A DNA stretch of 64,000 nucleotides from Pseudomonadota bacterium (lineage in GTDB: Bacteria > Pseudomonadota > Gammaproteobacteria > Burkholderiales > Burkholderiaceae_B): NCBI GenBank assembly GCA_023423975.1, contig JAFAEO010000068.1:38791-102790 (forward strand). Direction: 5' to 3'. Both the position numbers and the translations under genes were made by a program. Each line of letters opens with the position of its first letter. The first letter of the stretch is position 1. The notes below the pieces were generated by a model, which saw only the letters and a list, made by a program, of their open reading frames with translations, did no database searches and was not told where the DNA came from. This document shows positions 52,869-61,786 of the stretch, in pieces.

Positions 52869-53576
52869 TCACACCGGAGCCAGGCCGTATAAACGCAATT
52901 GCTCCAGATCCAGAATCCGAATTTTGCTGTAAGCCTGAATTAATATTTTCTGCTGCTGCAAGGTCTGCAAAGCGCGGTTAACGCGCTGGCGTGACAACCC
53001 CGTCAAATAACCCAATTCTTCCTGTGATATATCTAATGCCAGATCGGTTGAAGGATACAGTTTTGGATTGAACAATTGCGCCAGTGATTGCGCCACGCGC
53101 GCATCTGCGCGCAGCAGTCGCTGGTTCTGGATCGAGGCGATGAATTCGCCCATGCGCTCGTTCAACTGGCCAATCACAAAATGCGAAAATGACAGGCTGC
53201 TTGACAACAACGTTTCGAAGGTTTGCCCCGGCACGGACAACACCAGTGACGGCTGGATGGCCACCACATCATATTTACGCCGCTCGCGTTTGATGACACT
53301 GCCTTCACCAAACCAGCCTCCCGGCGGGACGCCGGAAAAGGTACAACTTTTGCCGGACTCGTCGTAGATGGCAAGCTTGAGCAGCCCGTTGTGTACGCCA
53401 AACCAGTGATCGGACGGCTCGCCCCGGCGCGCCAGCCACGCGTCGTGAGGGACAGACTCAGCTCTGGAGGTGGCAATAACCAGCCGCCGATGATCCTCGT
53501 CCAGCGCCTGAAACCAGGAATAAAAACTGAACATTTCGGGCAATTTCTTCTCATTATGGATAGCAGTATCACTCAT
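52869..53576 (-). CDS. Crp/Fnr-family transcriptional regulator
   Basis: The 235-residue protein has a cyclic-nucleotide-like barrel (about 20-140) and a Crp-type winged helix (ISQEELGYLTGLSRQRVNRAL, in parts, near 180-200). There are no cysteines of an Fnr iron-sulfur site at the N-terminus, and the nucleotide pocket Arg-Ser/Thr pair of CRP is not clear, so the signal is unknown. It faces an acyl-CoA ligase gene. CGAAGATAT occurs twice (53586-53594 and 53599-53607) just upstream of its start, possible self-regulatory sites. Confidence 0.9.
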   Translation of the reverse strand: MSDTAIHNEKKLPEMFSFYSWFQALDEDHRRLVIATSRAESVPHDAWLARRGEPSDHWFGVHNGLLKLAIYDESGKSCTFSGVPPGGWFGEGSVIKRERRKYDVVAIQPSLVLSVPGQTFETLLSSSLSFSHFVIGQLNERMGEFIASIQNQRLLRADARVAQSLAQLFNPKLYPSTDLALDISQEELGYLTGLSRQRVNRALQTLQQQKILIQAYSKIRILDLEQLRLYGLAPV

Positions 53577-53762
53577 GATATATCCCGAAGATATCTAGCG
53601 AAGATATGACGCATATGCTTAACTGTCATCCAGGTGACAGATTCCTTGTTTAACCAGCTTCTACACTAAACCAAATTAATCTGATGTGCGCTATAGGTTA
53701 GCACCAATGTTCAAGTCTCCTATCTGACAGAACAAGGCGTGCACTTTTCAGGAGACAGAATA

Positions 53763-55388
53763 ATGAGCGGTATTTTTGACCATGGCCTGGCTCGCAATGA
53801 TGCAAATTACGAAGCGCTGACACCCATCGATTTCATCGCGCGGGCAGCCGAAGTGTATCCAGACCGGCTGGCGATCGTGCACGGCGATGTTCGCAGAAAC
53901 TGGGGCCAGACTTATGAACGCGTACAGCGACTTGCCAGCGCACTCGCACAGGCTGGTGTACAGCGTGGCGACACCGTTGCCGTCATGTTGCCCAATATTC
54001 CCGCCATGATCGAAGCGCATTTTGGTGTGCCCATGACAGGTGCGGTACTGAACACATTGAATACACGCCTGGATGAATCCAGCATCCTTTTCATGCTGGA
54101 ACATGGCGAGGCCAAAATTCTGATTATCGACACTGAGTACCGGAGCGTCGCAGAAAACGCCCTGGCCAGGTTTCCAAATCTGCAGGTACTCTTTGTGCAC
54201 GATCTGGAGAGCACATCAGGAACTATCGCCGGCGCTGTGGACTACGAAGACTTTCTGACAGCAGCCAGTCCAGTGTACAACTGGCGGGCACCGGCTGATG
54301 AATGGGATGCCATTGCGTTAAATTATACGTCCGGCACGACCGGTGACCCCAAGGGTGTGGTGTATCACCATCGCGGCGCTTATTTGAACGCCATCAGCAA
54401 TATTCTTGAATGGGATATGCCCAAACACCCGGTCTACCTTTGGACGCTGCCCTTGTTTCACTGCAATGGCTGGTGTTTTGCATGGACAGTGGCGGCGCGC
54501 GCCGGGGTCAACGTCTGCCTGCGCAAATTCGACCCCGAAACGGTGCTCGATTTGATCCGCCAGGAGGGTGTCACCCACTATTGCGGCGCACCAATCGTAC
54601 AAAGTGCGCTGGCCAATGCCCCGGTACAAATGCGAGAAGGCATTGATCACAAGGTCCACACCATGGTGGCCGGCGCATCGCCCGCTCCGGCGGTGATTGC
54701 AAAAATGCGGGAGATGGGTTTCGATCTGACCCATGCCTATGGTCTGACCGAGGTCTACGGACCTGCGGCAGTGTGTGCGTACCAGCAGGCGTGGGACGAA
54801 CTGGACGACGATAGCCGGGCAACGCATATGGCACGCCAAGGTGTGCGATATCACTTGCAGGCCGGGCTATCTGTGCGTAATGCGGACACCATGGAGCCGG
54901 TAGCGCCTGATGCTGCCCAGATTGGCGAAATCATGTTCCGCGGCAACATCTGTATGAAGGGCTACCTGAAAAATGAAAGCGCTACCCGTGAAGCGTTTCG
55001 TGACGGCTGGTTTCACACGGGCGACCTGGGTGTACTCACAGCCGACGGATACGTGCGCATCAAAGATCGCAGCAAGGATATTATTATATCGGGCGGCGAG
55101 AATATATCCAGTATTGAAGTTGAAGACGCGCTATACCGTCACCCGGCAGTGGCTGCTGCAGCGGTGGTCGCCATGCCAGACCCCAAGTGGGGCGAAACAC
55201 CCTGCGCGTACGTAGAACTCAAGCCCGATGCCAATGTCACGGAGCAGGAAATAATCAATCATTGCCGTCTGCTGCTGGCCGGTTTCAAGGTGCCAAAAGT
55301 GATCCGTTTTGGACCACTGCCAAAGACGTCTACTGGAAAAATACAAAAATTTGAATTGCGCAAAAAATTGGAATCAGTCGGCGATTAA
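53763..55388 (+). CDS. Acyl-CoA synthetase, DmdB/medium-chain ligase-like
   Basis: The 541-residue ANL ligase has YTSGTTGDPKGVVYHHRG, the family segment LPLFHCNGWCFAWTVAA, AYGLTEVYGPAAVC, GDLGVLTADGYVRIKDRSKDIIISGGENI (in parts) and the lid lysine in TSTGKIQKFELR. Length and the HCNGW region match 3-methylmercaptopropionyl-CoA ligase (DmdB) and related medium-chain enzymes; the actual acid is unproven. AGGAGA lies 7 nt before the ATG at 53763. It is divergent from the Crp/Fnr-family regulator, which may control it. Confidence 0.9.
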   Translation: MSGIFDHGLARNDANYEALTPIDFIARAAEVYPDRLAIVHGDVRRNWGQTYERVQRLASALAQAGVQRGDTVAVMLPNIPAMIEAHFGVPMTGAVLNTLNTRLDESSILFMLEHGEAKILIIDTEYRSVAENALARFPNLQVLFVHDLESTSGTIAGAVDYEDFLTAASPVYNWRAPADEWDAIALNYTSGTTGDPKGVVYHHRGAYLNAISNILEWDMPKHPVYLWTLPLFHCNGWCFAWTVAARAGVNVCLRKFDPETVLDLIRQEGVTHYCGAPIVQSALANAPVQMREGIDHKVHTMVAGASPAPAVIAKMREMGFDLTHAYGLTEVYGPAAVCAYQQAWDELDDDSRATHMARQGVRYHLQAGLSVRNADTMEPVAPDAAQIGEIMFRGNICMKGYLKNESATREAFRDGWFHTGDLGVLTADGYVRIKDRSKDIIISGGENISSIEVEDALYRHPAVAAAAVVAMPDPKWGETPCAYVELKPDANVTEQEIINHCRLLLAGFKVPKVIRFGPLPKTSTGKIQKFELRKKLESVGD

Positions 55389-55428
55389 GCGCTATGGGCA
55401 CTCAGGTAGATGTAAATGCGCCAGTTAG

Positions 55429-55460
55429 CCGGTGCAAAAGCGCAGGCGCTATTGCACCGG
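55429..55460 (+). repeat. 32-nt near-perfect hairpin
   Basis: CCGGTGCAA (55429-55437) pairs with TTGCACCGG (55452-55460), and inside it AGCGC pairs with GCGCT around a 2-nt turn, with one A-A mismatch between the blocks. There is no T run, so it is not a standard terminator, though it lies 40 nt after the ligase stop. Confidence 0.6.
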
Positions 55461-55560
55461 CCTCGCGTGCCTGTGGCAATGGCCTTGTCAGCTATGCTGC
55501 TTCTGCCGCCATGGCTGAAACACGCAGCCAGCCTCTCGCAGAGGTTCCGGGATGATAGAA

Positions 55561-55572
55561 TTCGTGCACGAA
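55561..55572. promoter_or_regulatory. 12-bp palindrome TTCGTGCACGAA
   Basis: A perfect 12-bp palindrome 25 nt before the start of the ABM-like gene. It could be an operator; the sequence alone does not show it. Confidence 0.3.
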
Positions 55573-55597
55573 CTTCACGGGCATCGCCAATACAAAT

Positions 55598-55912
55598 ATG
55601 TATTCATCTACCTTTATTTTCGCAAAAAAACAGTTTGACGATGAGTTTTACAGCCTGGACAAAACCATTGCTGAAATAGCACGCAATATAGATGGTTATT
55701 TAGGCGAGGAGGCCTGGGAAAATCCTGCTACCGGCTTGGTGTCCAATGTGTATTACTGGGCATCGCTGCAGGCGCTGGAAACACTCATTCACGATCCCGT
55801 ACATCGCCAGGCAAAAGCCAACCAGGCCAAATGGCTAAACGGATATAAAGTTGTGATTGCCCAGGTAAAAGACATTTACGGTGACGAACGCCTGGGCATT
55901 ATTTCCGGCTAA
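55598..55912 (+). CDS. Small antibiotic-biosynthesis-monooxygenase (ABM)-like protein
   Basis: The 104-residue soluble protein starts YSSTFIFAKKQFDDEFYSLDKTI and has GYLGEEAWENP and VYYWASLQALETLIHDPVHRQAK, the beta-alpha pattern of the dimeric ABM ferredoxin-like fold. The aromatic YYW and the His near 70 are common in this group, whose members include haem-degrading and quinol-oxidising enzymes, but most have no known role. No strong ribosome site is seen. It converges on a MOSC gene. Confidence 0.7.
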   Translation: MYSSTFIFAKKQFDDEFYSLDKTIAEIARNIDGYLGEEAWENPATGLVSNVYYWASLQALETLIHDPVHRQAKANQAKWLNGYKVVIAQVKDIYGDERLGIISG

Positions 55913-55984
55913 TCAGCAACGAGAATTAACGCACTAGCAAACCTGTTTATCAAAGAAGGCAAAAGCCGGGCAAAAACAGTGTGC

Positions 55985-56539
55985 CTACACGCGCTCCAAC
56001 GGCAGGTACGGAGGCATGGGATATTGAACATGAATCGGGTCTCCTGCACGAACCTTTCCCCCCGCCATCACAATCGTCATAATACCGGCTTTGCGGATCA
56101 ATTCGCCATTGGGCTGGCGCAGCAACACCGCCTTGAGCAAACCTGGCTGGAACCGGTCTATTTGCATGCATGGATTGCGCAAGCCCGTTACCTGTAAAAG
56201 GGCATCGTCTCCAATCCTGAGCAAGGTGCCCCTGGGTAAAGACAGCAGATCAACGCCCTCAGTGGTGATGTTTTCGCCCAGGTCAGCAGGCCCCACATTA
56301 AAGCCTTTGCCTTGGAGCTCCTCAAAGAGTTCGGCGTGCATCAGATGAACTTGTCGCAAGTTCGGCTGCGTCGGATCTACAGCGACCCTGGAGCGATGCT
56401 TGACGGTTACGCCTGCATGCGCATCGCCCTGGACGCCAAGGCCAGCCACAATGCATATTTCTGATGTGAGGATTTTGGAAAAGCGATGTGTATCGTCTTT
56501 GGCCACGGACAGCACGCGTCCGCAAGTTGACATGGTCAT
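55985..56539 (-). CDS. MOSC-domain protein
   Basis: The 184-residue protein has a MOSC barrel with GLGVQGDAHAG near the start, DLGENITTEGVDL, and the conserved cysteine in TGLRNPCMQID near residue 130. MOSC domains bind a persulfide or molybdenum cofactor sulfur; single-domain members include YiiM-type detoxifying enzymes. The ATG at 56539 is preceded by GCGGAAA; a second ATG two codons later is possible. The frame upstream to 56656 is not supported. Confidence 0.87.
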   Translation of the reverse strand: MTMSTCGRVLSVAKDDTHRFSKILTSEICIVAGLGVQGDAHAGVTVKHRSRVAVDPTQPNLRQVHLMHAELFEELQGKGFNVGPADLGENITTEGVDLLSLPRGTLLRIGDDALLQVTGLRNPCMQIDRFQPGLLKAVLLRQPNGELIRKAGIMTIVMAGGKVRAGDPIHVQYPMPPYLPLERV

Positions 56540-56726
56540 TGAAATTTCCGCGATGATTTTTTTATTATATGACGCTGGTATTTCAACTCTGTGTACAGCA
56601 ACATATGCGCGGACAACAACCCGGGCAATCCCTGAGCCGTCAGCCCTGCGCCGCAACTATCTGGCCCATTGTCGCGGATTTGTATTACTATATCGGGAAT
56701 GGTTTTTCATAGTCAGGGGAAATGAG

Positions 56727-56993
56727 ATGAAAGTGCTGATCACGTATGACCGCCGTCTACTGGGTACCCGATTTACCAAGTTAAAACAGCTCATAGATGA
56801 ACATTTCCCCAGCCGCTGGCATTGCTACGATTCGAGCTATATCGTGGCGACCAATCTGGGGGTCACACAGGTACGCGAGCTTTTGCTGCCTGCCCTTGAT
56901 ACCAACGACAGTCTCCTGGTGATCGAACTGGGAAATAAATGGGCTGGCATCGGTCTTTCGGAAAAGAACCGCAGCTGGCTCGATCTGGACTGA
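56727..56993 (+). CDS. Orphan Cas2-like small protein
   Basis: The 88-residue protein has a ferredoxin-like pattern resembling Cas2 and the small SinR/Cas2-like stand-alone group: MKVLITYD with an Asp at position 8 where Cas2 has its first-strand Asp, then WHCYDSSYIVATN, VRELLLPALDTNDSLLVIEL and WAGIGLSEKNRSWL. AGGGGA lies 6 nt before the ATG, a good start. No cas1, array or toxin-antitoxin partner is present, so an adaptation role is unlikely. It is transcribed away from the MOSC gene. Confidence 0.7.
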   Translation: MKVLITYDRRLLGTRFTKLKQLIDEHFPSRWHCYDSSYIVATNLGVTQVRELLLPALDTNDSLLVIELGNKWAGIGLSEKNRSWLDLD

Positions 56994-57366
56994 ATCCTCT
57001 CCTCTTGCTGCATCCACATCCGGCGTGTTGTCACACCCGGATAGCAATATCATTAGCGTCTTCTCCCGCAACCGGTCACTTGCCAGGGCATGACTGTGGC
57101 TTACTGAAAGAAACGGCCGGGCCATCGCTGCAGCCGGCGACAGCAGACTTCAGGCTTTGACGGCAAGCGCCGCTGCGCGCGGCCCGCCAATCTGCCCGGG
57201 AAGATCACTGTCAAAGGCTGTATTCATTATCGGAACAGACCCATGCGGGTCACATCCCCTTTATATCCCTCTGACATCCCACGCTCAACCGTTCGGCAGT
57301 CCCGTGTGGACCATGACCTTTTGCCCACACAGCCTGGTCAACAAAAGGATGACCACCGCTGCATCG
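56994..57366. other. Intergenic region between the Cas2-like gene and dsbD
   Basis: This 373-nt gap between converging genes shows no recognisable gene or terminator. Confidence 0.4.
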
Positions 57367-59436
57367 TTAGCGCTGCGCCAGCTGCAATTTTTCCAGAAAC
57401 TTGTCCGCCTTCTGGAAACCGACCACGCGGTTGTCCTTCATTTCCTGGCCATTGCGGTCAAAGAAGATAATGCCCGGCGGGCCGAACAGGCGAAAGCGCT
57501 TGAGCAGTTCGCGATCCTGTTCATTGTTGCCTGTTACGTCGGCCTGCAATACAAGCATGGCGTTCATGGCACTGGCCACCCGGCTATCGGAAAAGGTGAA
57601 TTTTTCCATTTCGTGACAGGAAATGCACCAATCGGCGTAAAAGTCCAACATGACAGGTTTACCAGCCGCCGCAATGCGCGCCTCGAGCTCTGCCAGCGAC
57701 CGCACCCTTTCGAACTGCACTTTGGCAACGCTCGATTGCGCGGCTCCGTTGACCTGCGCAATCCCTTTGAGGGGCGCGAGCGGATCCCGGCTGCCGGTTG
57801 CCAGACCCACCAGCAACAGCAATGCCCACGCGGCAGCCAGCAGGCCAAGCGCATGCAATATGAGCCGCAACGGGCCGGCGCTGGCGACAGGACCGGTGTC
57901 ACTGCGGAAGGCGCCCAGCAGCACCGCCAGACACATACTCAGAAACGCCCAGCCCAGCATTTGCGCCCACAGGGGCAAAACGGGCATCAGCATCCACAGC
58001 GCCGTTGCCAGAAGCAACAAGCCGCAGAAATACTTGATCGCTTCCATCCAGGGGCCCGCTTTGGGCATCAGCGCACCCGAGGTGGCGCCCAGGATCAGCA
58101 GTGAAAAGCCCTGGCCCCAGGCCAGCACAAACAGCGCCAGTCCGCCCAGCGCCAGATTACCGGTCTGGGAGATGAACAGCAGAATGCCAGCCAGCGGCGC
58201 AGCAACGCAGGGGCCGCAAATAAGCGCCGACAGCATGCCCATGCCGAAAGCACCGCCATAACGCCCGCCCGGCATCCGCGACACTTTGCTGTTCAGTGAA
58301 GTCTGCAGCGATACCGGCACCTGTATGGTAAAAGCGCCGAACATGCCAATGGCAAGAATAATGAGCACCACCGCGAACGCCGAGAGCACCCACGGGTTCT
58401 GGATCCAGGCTGCCAGCACGGAACCGACAGAGGCGGCCGCAATGCCCAGCAATGTGTACACAATGGCCGTGCCCAGCACGTACATGAGCGTGAGCGCAAA
58501 ACCGCGCCCTTTGGATGGGACTCCCCCGCGCGCCTTCTGGTCTCCCACAATAACCGACAGCAAGATAGGCAGCATGGGCAAGACGCAGGGCGTAAACGAA
58601 AGCACCACGCCCAGCGCGAAGCAGATCAATAAAATGCGTGCCAGGCCGGCTTCTGACAGCCACTGGGCGATGGTGGTATCGCCGGCATCAAACAGCGAGG
58701 CGTTATCGGACTCGGCAGAAGCCGCAGTAGACTTGGCAACGGCGCTGGAGATCGCGCCAGCGCCCGGCTGTCCTGCCTGAACTGCGCTTGAGCCCGTGCC
58801 GGCCTGGCCGGTAAGAGTATTGGTTACATCGGCTGCGTTGGACGATAACTGCCCTTGCGCCGCGCCAGATGCGTTATTGCCTGCAAGTGGCGTGCTGACT
58901 GCACCGACCGGCGCAGTGCCTTTTTTGACGCCAGGCGTGCCGCCCGTAATACTCATGCCACCGCCGGGCGCGGGCTCCAGGACAATATCATAGGTGATCG
59001 GGGGATAGCACAGGCCGGCATCGGCGCACCCCTGCCCTACCACCTGCACAGTGCGGGGCGTTGTCTGCTTGAGCAGTGGCAGACGAATACTTACCTGGTT
59101 ATGATAGACCTCCATGTTTTTGTCGAAGGTCGGGTCGTACTTTACCTCCCCCTTGGGAAGCACCGGTGCGCCCAGCAGGGCCGCGGCCTGGGATTTGTCC
59201 GCATCATCTTTAATATGAAATTCGAAGCGCTCACGATACATATAGTATTTGGGCGCGATGCGATAATCTATGCGCAACTCGGATGGCGTCTGCATTTGCG
59301 CAGAAAAGACAAAGGCCTGCTCCGGATCAAGAAACTCTTCTTCTGCATGAACAGCAGGGGCTGCCAGCAGCAACAGCATGGCCATAAGCCCCAACAGCCA
59401 CATAATGCGGCCCTTCAAATCCGACGACGTGAACAC
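57367..59436 (-). CDS. dsbD: Thiol:disulfide interchange protein DsbD
   Basis: The 689-residue protein has a signal peptide, an N-terminal DsbD-alpha domain with C137 and C143 (QGCADAGLCYPP), a membrane domain of eight helices with redox cysteines in FTPCVLPMLPI and ICGPCVAAPLAG, and a C-terminal thioredoxin domain with C604-x-x-C607 (WCISCH). It carries electrons from cytoplasmic thioredoxin to periplasmic partners, including cytochrome c maturation. A Ser/Ala/Gly-rich linker of about 90 residues between the alpha and membrane domains is longer than usual. The GTG at 59436 gives a basic n-region; ATG 59403 is an alternative. Confidence 0.96.
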   Translation of the reverse strand: MFTSSDLKGRIMWLLGLMAMLLLLAAPAVHAEEEFLDPEQAFVFSAQMQTPSELRIDYRIAPKYYMYRERFEFHIKDDADKSQAAALLGAPVLPKGEVKYDPTFDKNMEVYHNQVSIRLPLLKQTTPRTVQVVGQGCADAGLCYPPITYDIVLEPAPGGGMSITGGTPGVKKGTAPVGAVSTPLAGNNASGAAQGQLSSNAADVTNTLTGQAGTGSSAVQAGQPGAGAISSAVAKSTAASAESDNASLFDAGDTTIAQWLSEAGLARILLICFALGVVLSFTPCVLPMLPILLSVIVGDQKARGGVPSKGRGFALTLMYVLGTAIVYTLLGIAAASVGSVLAAWIQNPWVLSAFAVVLIILAIGMFGAFTIQVPVSLQTSLNSKVSRMPGGRYGGAFGMGMLSALICGPCVAAPLAGILLFISQTGNLALGGLALFVLAWGQGFSLLILGATSGALMPKAGPWMEAIKYFCGLLLLATALWMLMPVLPLWAQMLGWAFLSMCLAVLLGAFRSDTGPVASAGPLRLILHALGLLAAAWALLLLVGLATGSRDPLAPLKGIAQVNGAAQSSVAKVQFERVRSLAELEARIAAAGKPVMLDFYADWCISCHEMEKFTFSDSRVASAMNAMLVLQADVTGNNEQDRELLKRFRLFGPPGIIFFDRNGQEMKDNRVVGFQKADKFLEKLQLAQR

Positions 59437-59445
59437 GCGACCTCT

Positions 59446-59769
59446 CTATACCGATGTTTGTGCCCGCACCCAGTCCAGATACGGTACATGCCCGCCAATG
59501 ACGGGCAAAATAATAATTTCAGGAACGTCGTAGGGGTGCAACTGCACAATTCGCTCCTGGCAGCGCAAACTGGCCCGGCTGGAGGTCTTGATGGTAAGGG
59601 TGATTTCCTCGGTCCCTTCGACGTTCTCTTCCCATAAATAAATAGACAGACCGGCAGGGCTTAAGTTCACACAGGCAGCCAGATGCTCTTCTACCAGCAG
59701 ATGCGCGATGCGTTTTGCCAGCAGCGTATCGGGAACGGTGGTGTACATGACCACGCAGTCAGTTGTCAT
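59446..59769 (-). CDS. cutA: Divalent-cation tolerance protein CutA
   Basis: The 107-residue CutA1 protein has VMYTTVPDTLLAKRIAHLLVEEHLAACVN and WEENVEGTEEITLTIKT, and ends YLDWVRAQTSV. The trimeric family is linked to copper and other metal tolerance in bacteria. AGGAG lies 8 nt before the ATG at 59769. It lies 9 nt before dsbD on the same strand and is probably co-transcribed, a pairing also seen in related genomes. Confidence 0.94.
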   Translation of the reverse strand: MTTDCVVMYTTVPDTLLAKRIAHLLVEEHLAACVNLSPAGLSIYLWEENVEGTEEITLTIKTSSRASLRCQERIVQLHPYDVPEIIILPVIGGHVPYLDWVRAQTSV

Positions 59770-59794
59770 TGAAAACACTCCTGAGTAGGTGAAA

Positions 59795-61039
59795 TTACTC
59801 CAGTTCCATCCCCTTGCGTTCAGGAATCAGGAACAGAGTCGCGATAATGTCCAGTATATAAAGGGACGCCAGCAACGCCAGGGCCACTTCAAAGGAATAG
59901 GCCGCCGCCAGCGCACCGACCACCACCGGTCCGAAACCGCCGACGGCCCGGCCGATATTGAACAGTACATTTTGGGCGGTGGCTCTGGCTGCCCGGGGAT
60001 ATAGCTCCGAAATCAGCGCCCCGTACCCGCCAATCATACCATTGACGAAAACGCCCATCAGCGCCCCGCCCCACAACAGCGCAGTCGGCGTCGTGAGCTG
60101 GGAATAGACGTAAACCATGACGACGGCGCCCACCTGATAGAGCAGAAAACTGGGGCGACGACCGATGCGGTCTGCCAATTGCCCGAACAACCAGATACCC
60201 AGACTCATACCCAGCACGGTCATGGCCGTCCAGCTGGCCGATTTGGTGAGCGAATAGCCAAACTGGGTAGACAGGTACGAAGGCATCCAGATCATCAGGC
60301 CGTAATAGCCGAAGTTCTGCACCGAACACAGGATGATCACCCCGATACTACGTCTTATGGTTTCCGCATCCGCCACCAGCAAGCGCAGAGGCGCAAGCGT
60401 AAATGACTTTGCCACCGGCGCCGATTTAACAAAGTGTTCGGGCTCACCGATATAGGAGCGCACAAAAAACGAGACAATGGCCGGCAACACACCCACCGCG
60501 AACATACCGCGCCAGCCAATGATAGGCAGCAAGAGCGGCGTCAGCAGCGCTGCGGCCAGTACACCGGCCTGCCAGCCCAGGCCGACGTATGAAGAGACGC
60601 GGGCGCGCTGTGATGGCCGACAGGCCTCAGTAGCCAGCGCCATGCCAATGCCGAACTCGCCGCCCAGGCCCAGCCCGGCGATGGTCCGATATACCAGCAA
60701 GTCCCAATAACCCTGCGCCAGGGCGCACATTCCCGTAAAGATCGCAAACAGCAGAATCGTCCAGGTCAGCACCCGGACCCGGCCGTAGATGTCGCTAAGC
60801 AGGCCAAAGCCGACGCCACCGATGACCGCGCCTACCAGGGTCCAGGTCACCAGCGAGCCGGCTTCGGTGCTGGTCAGGCCCAGGCCCGCACTGACTGCCG
60901 ACAAAATAAAGCCCAGGATCAGCAGATCGAATCCGTCCAGGGCATAGCCGATGGATGAAGCCCAGATGGCTTTTCTGGCATTTTTTTGGTAGTCACGTTC
61001 TGCGGGCGCAGCAAGACCTGACACAGACGAAGCACGCAT
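59795..61039 (-). CDS. MFS transporter, aromatic-acid or sialic-acid symporter type
   Basis: The 414-residue protein has about twelve membrane helices with GYALDGFDLLILGFILSAV near the start (D in helix 1), FGLLSDIYGRVRVL in loop 2-3 and GLGLGGEFGIGMAL in helix 4. The D-G-F-D motif and G-G-E-x-G in helix 4 mark the AAHS/MHS branch, which import aromatic acids, shikimate, sialic acid or similar carboxylates with protons. No catabolic genes are next to it. CAGGAAC precedes the ATG. Confidence 0.88.
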   Translation of the reverse strand: MRASSVSGLAAPAERDYQKNARKAIWASSIGYALDGFDLLILGFILSAVSAGLGLTSTEAGSLVTWTLVGAVIGGVGFGLLSDIYGRVRVLTWTILLFAIFTGMCALAQGYWDLLVYRTIAGLGLGGEFGIGMALATEACRPSQRARVSSYVGLGWQAGVLAAALLTPLLLPIIGWRGMFAVGVLPAIVSFFVRSYIGEPEHFVKSAPVAKSFTLAPLRLLVADAETIRRSIGVIILCSVQNFGYYGLMIWMPSYLSTQFGYSLTKSASWTAMTVLGMSLGIWLFGQLADRIGRRPSFLLYQVGAVVMVYVYSQLTTPTALLWGGALMGVFVNGMIGGYGALISELYPRAARATAQNVLFNIGRAVGGFGPVVVGALAAAYSFEVALALLASLYILDIIATLFLIPERKGMELE

Positions 61040-61224
61040 TGTTCGTTCCTGTTGAGGGAAAAGAAAGGGGGGAATTTTTTGCAGGCCTTATTGTAGCGCG
61101 GGCGCGACTGTCATGAATCTGAAAGAATAGATTATGGAAATATAAAAATGCATCTGATCAAATCAGAATACCAAGCCGCTGCACTCAGGCAAGAGAAGTG
61201 TGAACCATTGCTCCAGCCGTATAA

Positions 61225-61251
61225 TTGCGGGTTGCGGGTTGCGGGTTGCGG
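61225..61251 (+). repeat. Heptamer tandem array (TTGCGGG, about 3.9 copies)
   Basis: Three TTGCGGG units (61225-61245) and a partial TTGCGG (61246-61251) share one 7-bp register. The unit differs from the array at 49843 at one position, so the two look related. Three GGG runs plus one GG give an incomplete G-quadruplex pattern. Confidence 0.8.
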
Positions 61252-61277
61252 TCCAGACTTACCCTGAACACAACGCA

Positions 61278-61309
61278 AAAAAGGCATCTGCCGAGACAGA
61301 TGCCTTTTT
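61278..61309. terminator. Rho-independent terminator of the ribosomal operon
   Basis: AAAAAGGCATCTG (61278-61290) pairs perfectly with CAGATGCCTTTTT (61297-61309) around a 6-nt loop. T runs on both strands allow use in both directions; it lies about 90 nt after rplQ. The rest of the 61040-61396 gap holds the heptamer array and nothing else. Confidence 0.92.
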
Positions 61310-61396
61310 GCTACCGGTGTTGTAATACCCCGGCAAAGAAATACTGCGACGCCCGCCGGTGCATGCACACCGGCTGTCGACTATGGGATTTCAGCC

Positions 61397-61786
61397 TTAC
61401 TCGGCGTCAACCACTTCGTCGGCAACTTCAGGACGGTCAACCAGTTCCATGAATGCCATTGGCGCGTTATCGCCCTGACGGAAACCCATTTTCAGAACGC
61501 GGGTGTAACCACCGTTGCGCTCTTTATAGCGAGGACCGATTTCAGCAAACAGTTTAACCACAGCATCGCGGTCGCGCAGACGGGCGAATGCCAGGCGTTT
61601 GTTGGCCAGGGTCGGCTCTTTAGCCAGAGTAATAAGGGGTTCGATGACACGGCGCAGCTCTTTGGCTTTTGGCAATGTTGTTTTGATCGCTTCGTGCTGA
61701 ATCAGAGATACAGACATGTTGCGGAACATCGCCAGGCGATGGCTGCTGGTACGGTTCAGCTTACGTAGACCACTACGGTGACGCAT
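61397..61786 (-). CDS. rplQ: 50S ribosomal protein L17
   Basis: The 129-residue protein starts MRHRSGLRKLNRTSSHRLAM and contains LFAEIGPRYKERNGGYTRVLK, both hallmarks of L17, and is the last gene of the alpha operon. AAGGAAA precedes the ATG. The C-terminal tail ends in an acidic stretch (RPEVADEVVDAE). An unusually long 259-nt gap separates it from rpoA. Confidence 0.98.
   Translation of the reverse strand: MRHRSGLRKLNRTSSHRLAMFRNMSVSLIQHEAIKTTLPKAKELRRVIEPLITLAKEPTLANKRLAFARLRDRDAVVKLFAEIGPRYKERNGGYTRVLKMGFRQGDNAPMAFMELVDRPEVADEVVDAE

Noticed and set aside
57157..58104. Long plus-strand open frame opposite dsbD
   Set aside because: Antisense of the DsbD thioredoxin and membrane domains, which are unmistakable on the minus strand.
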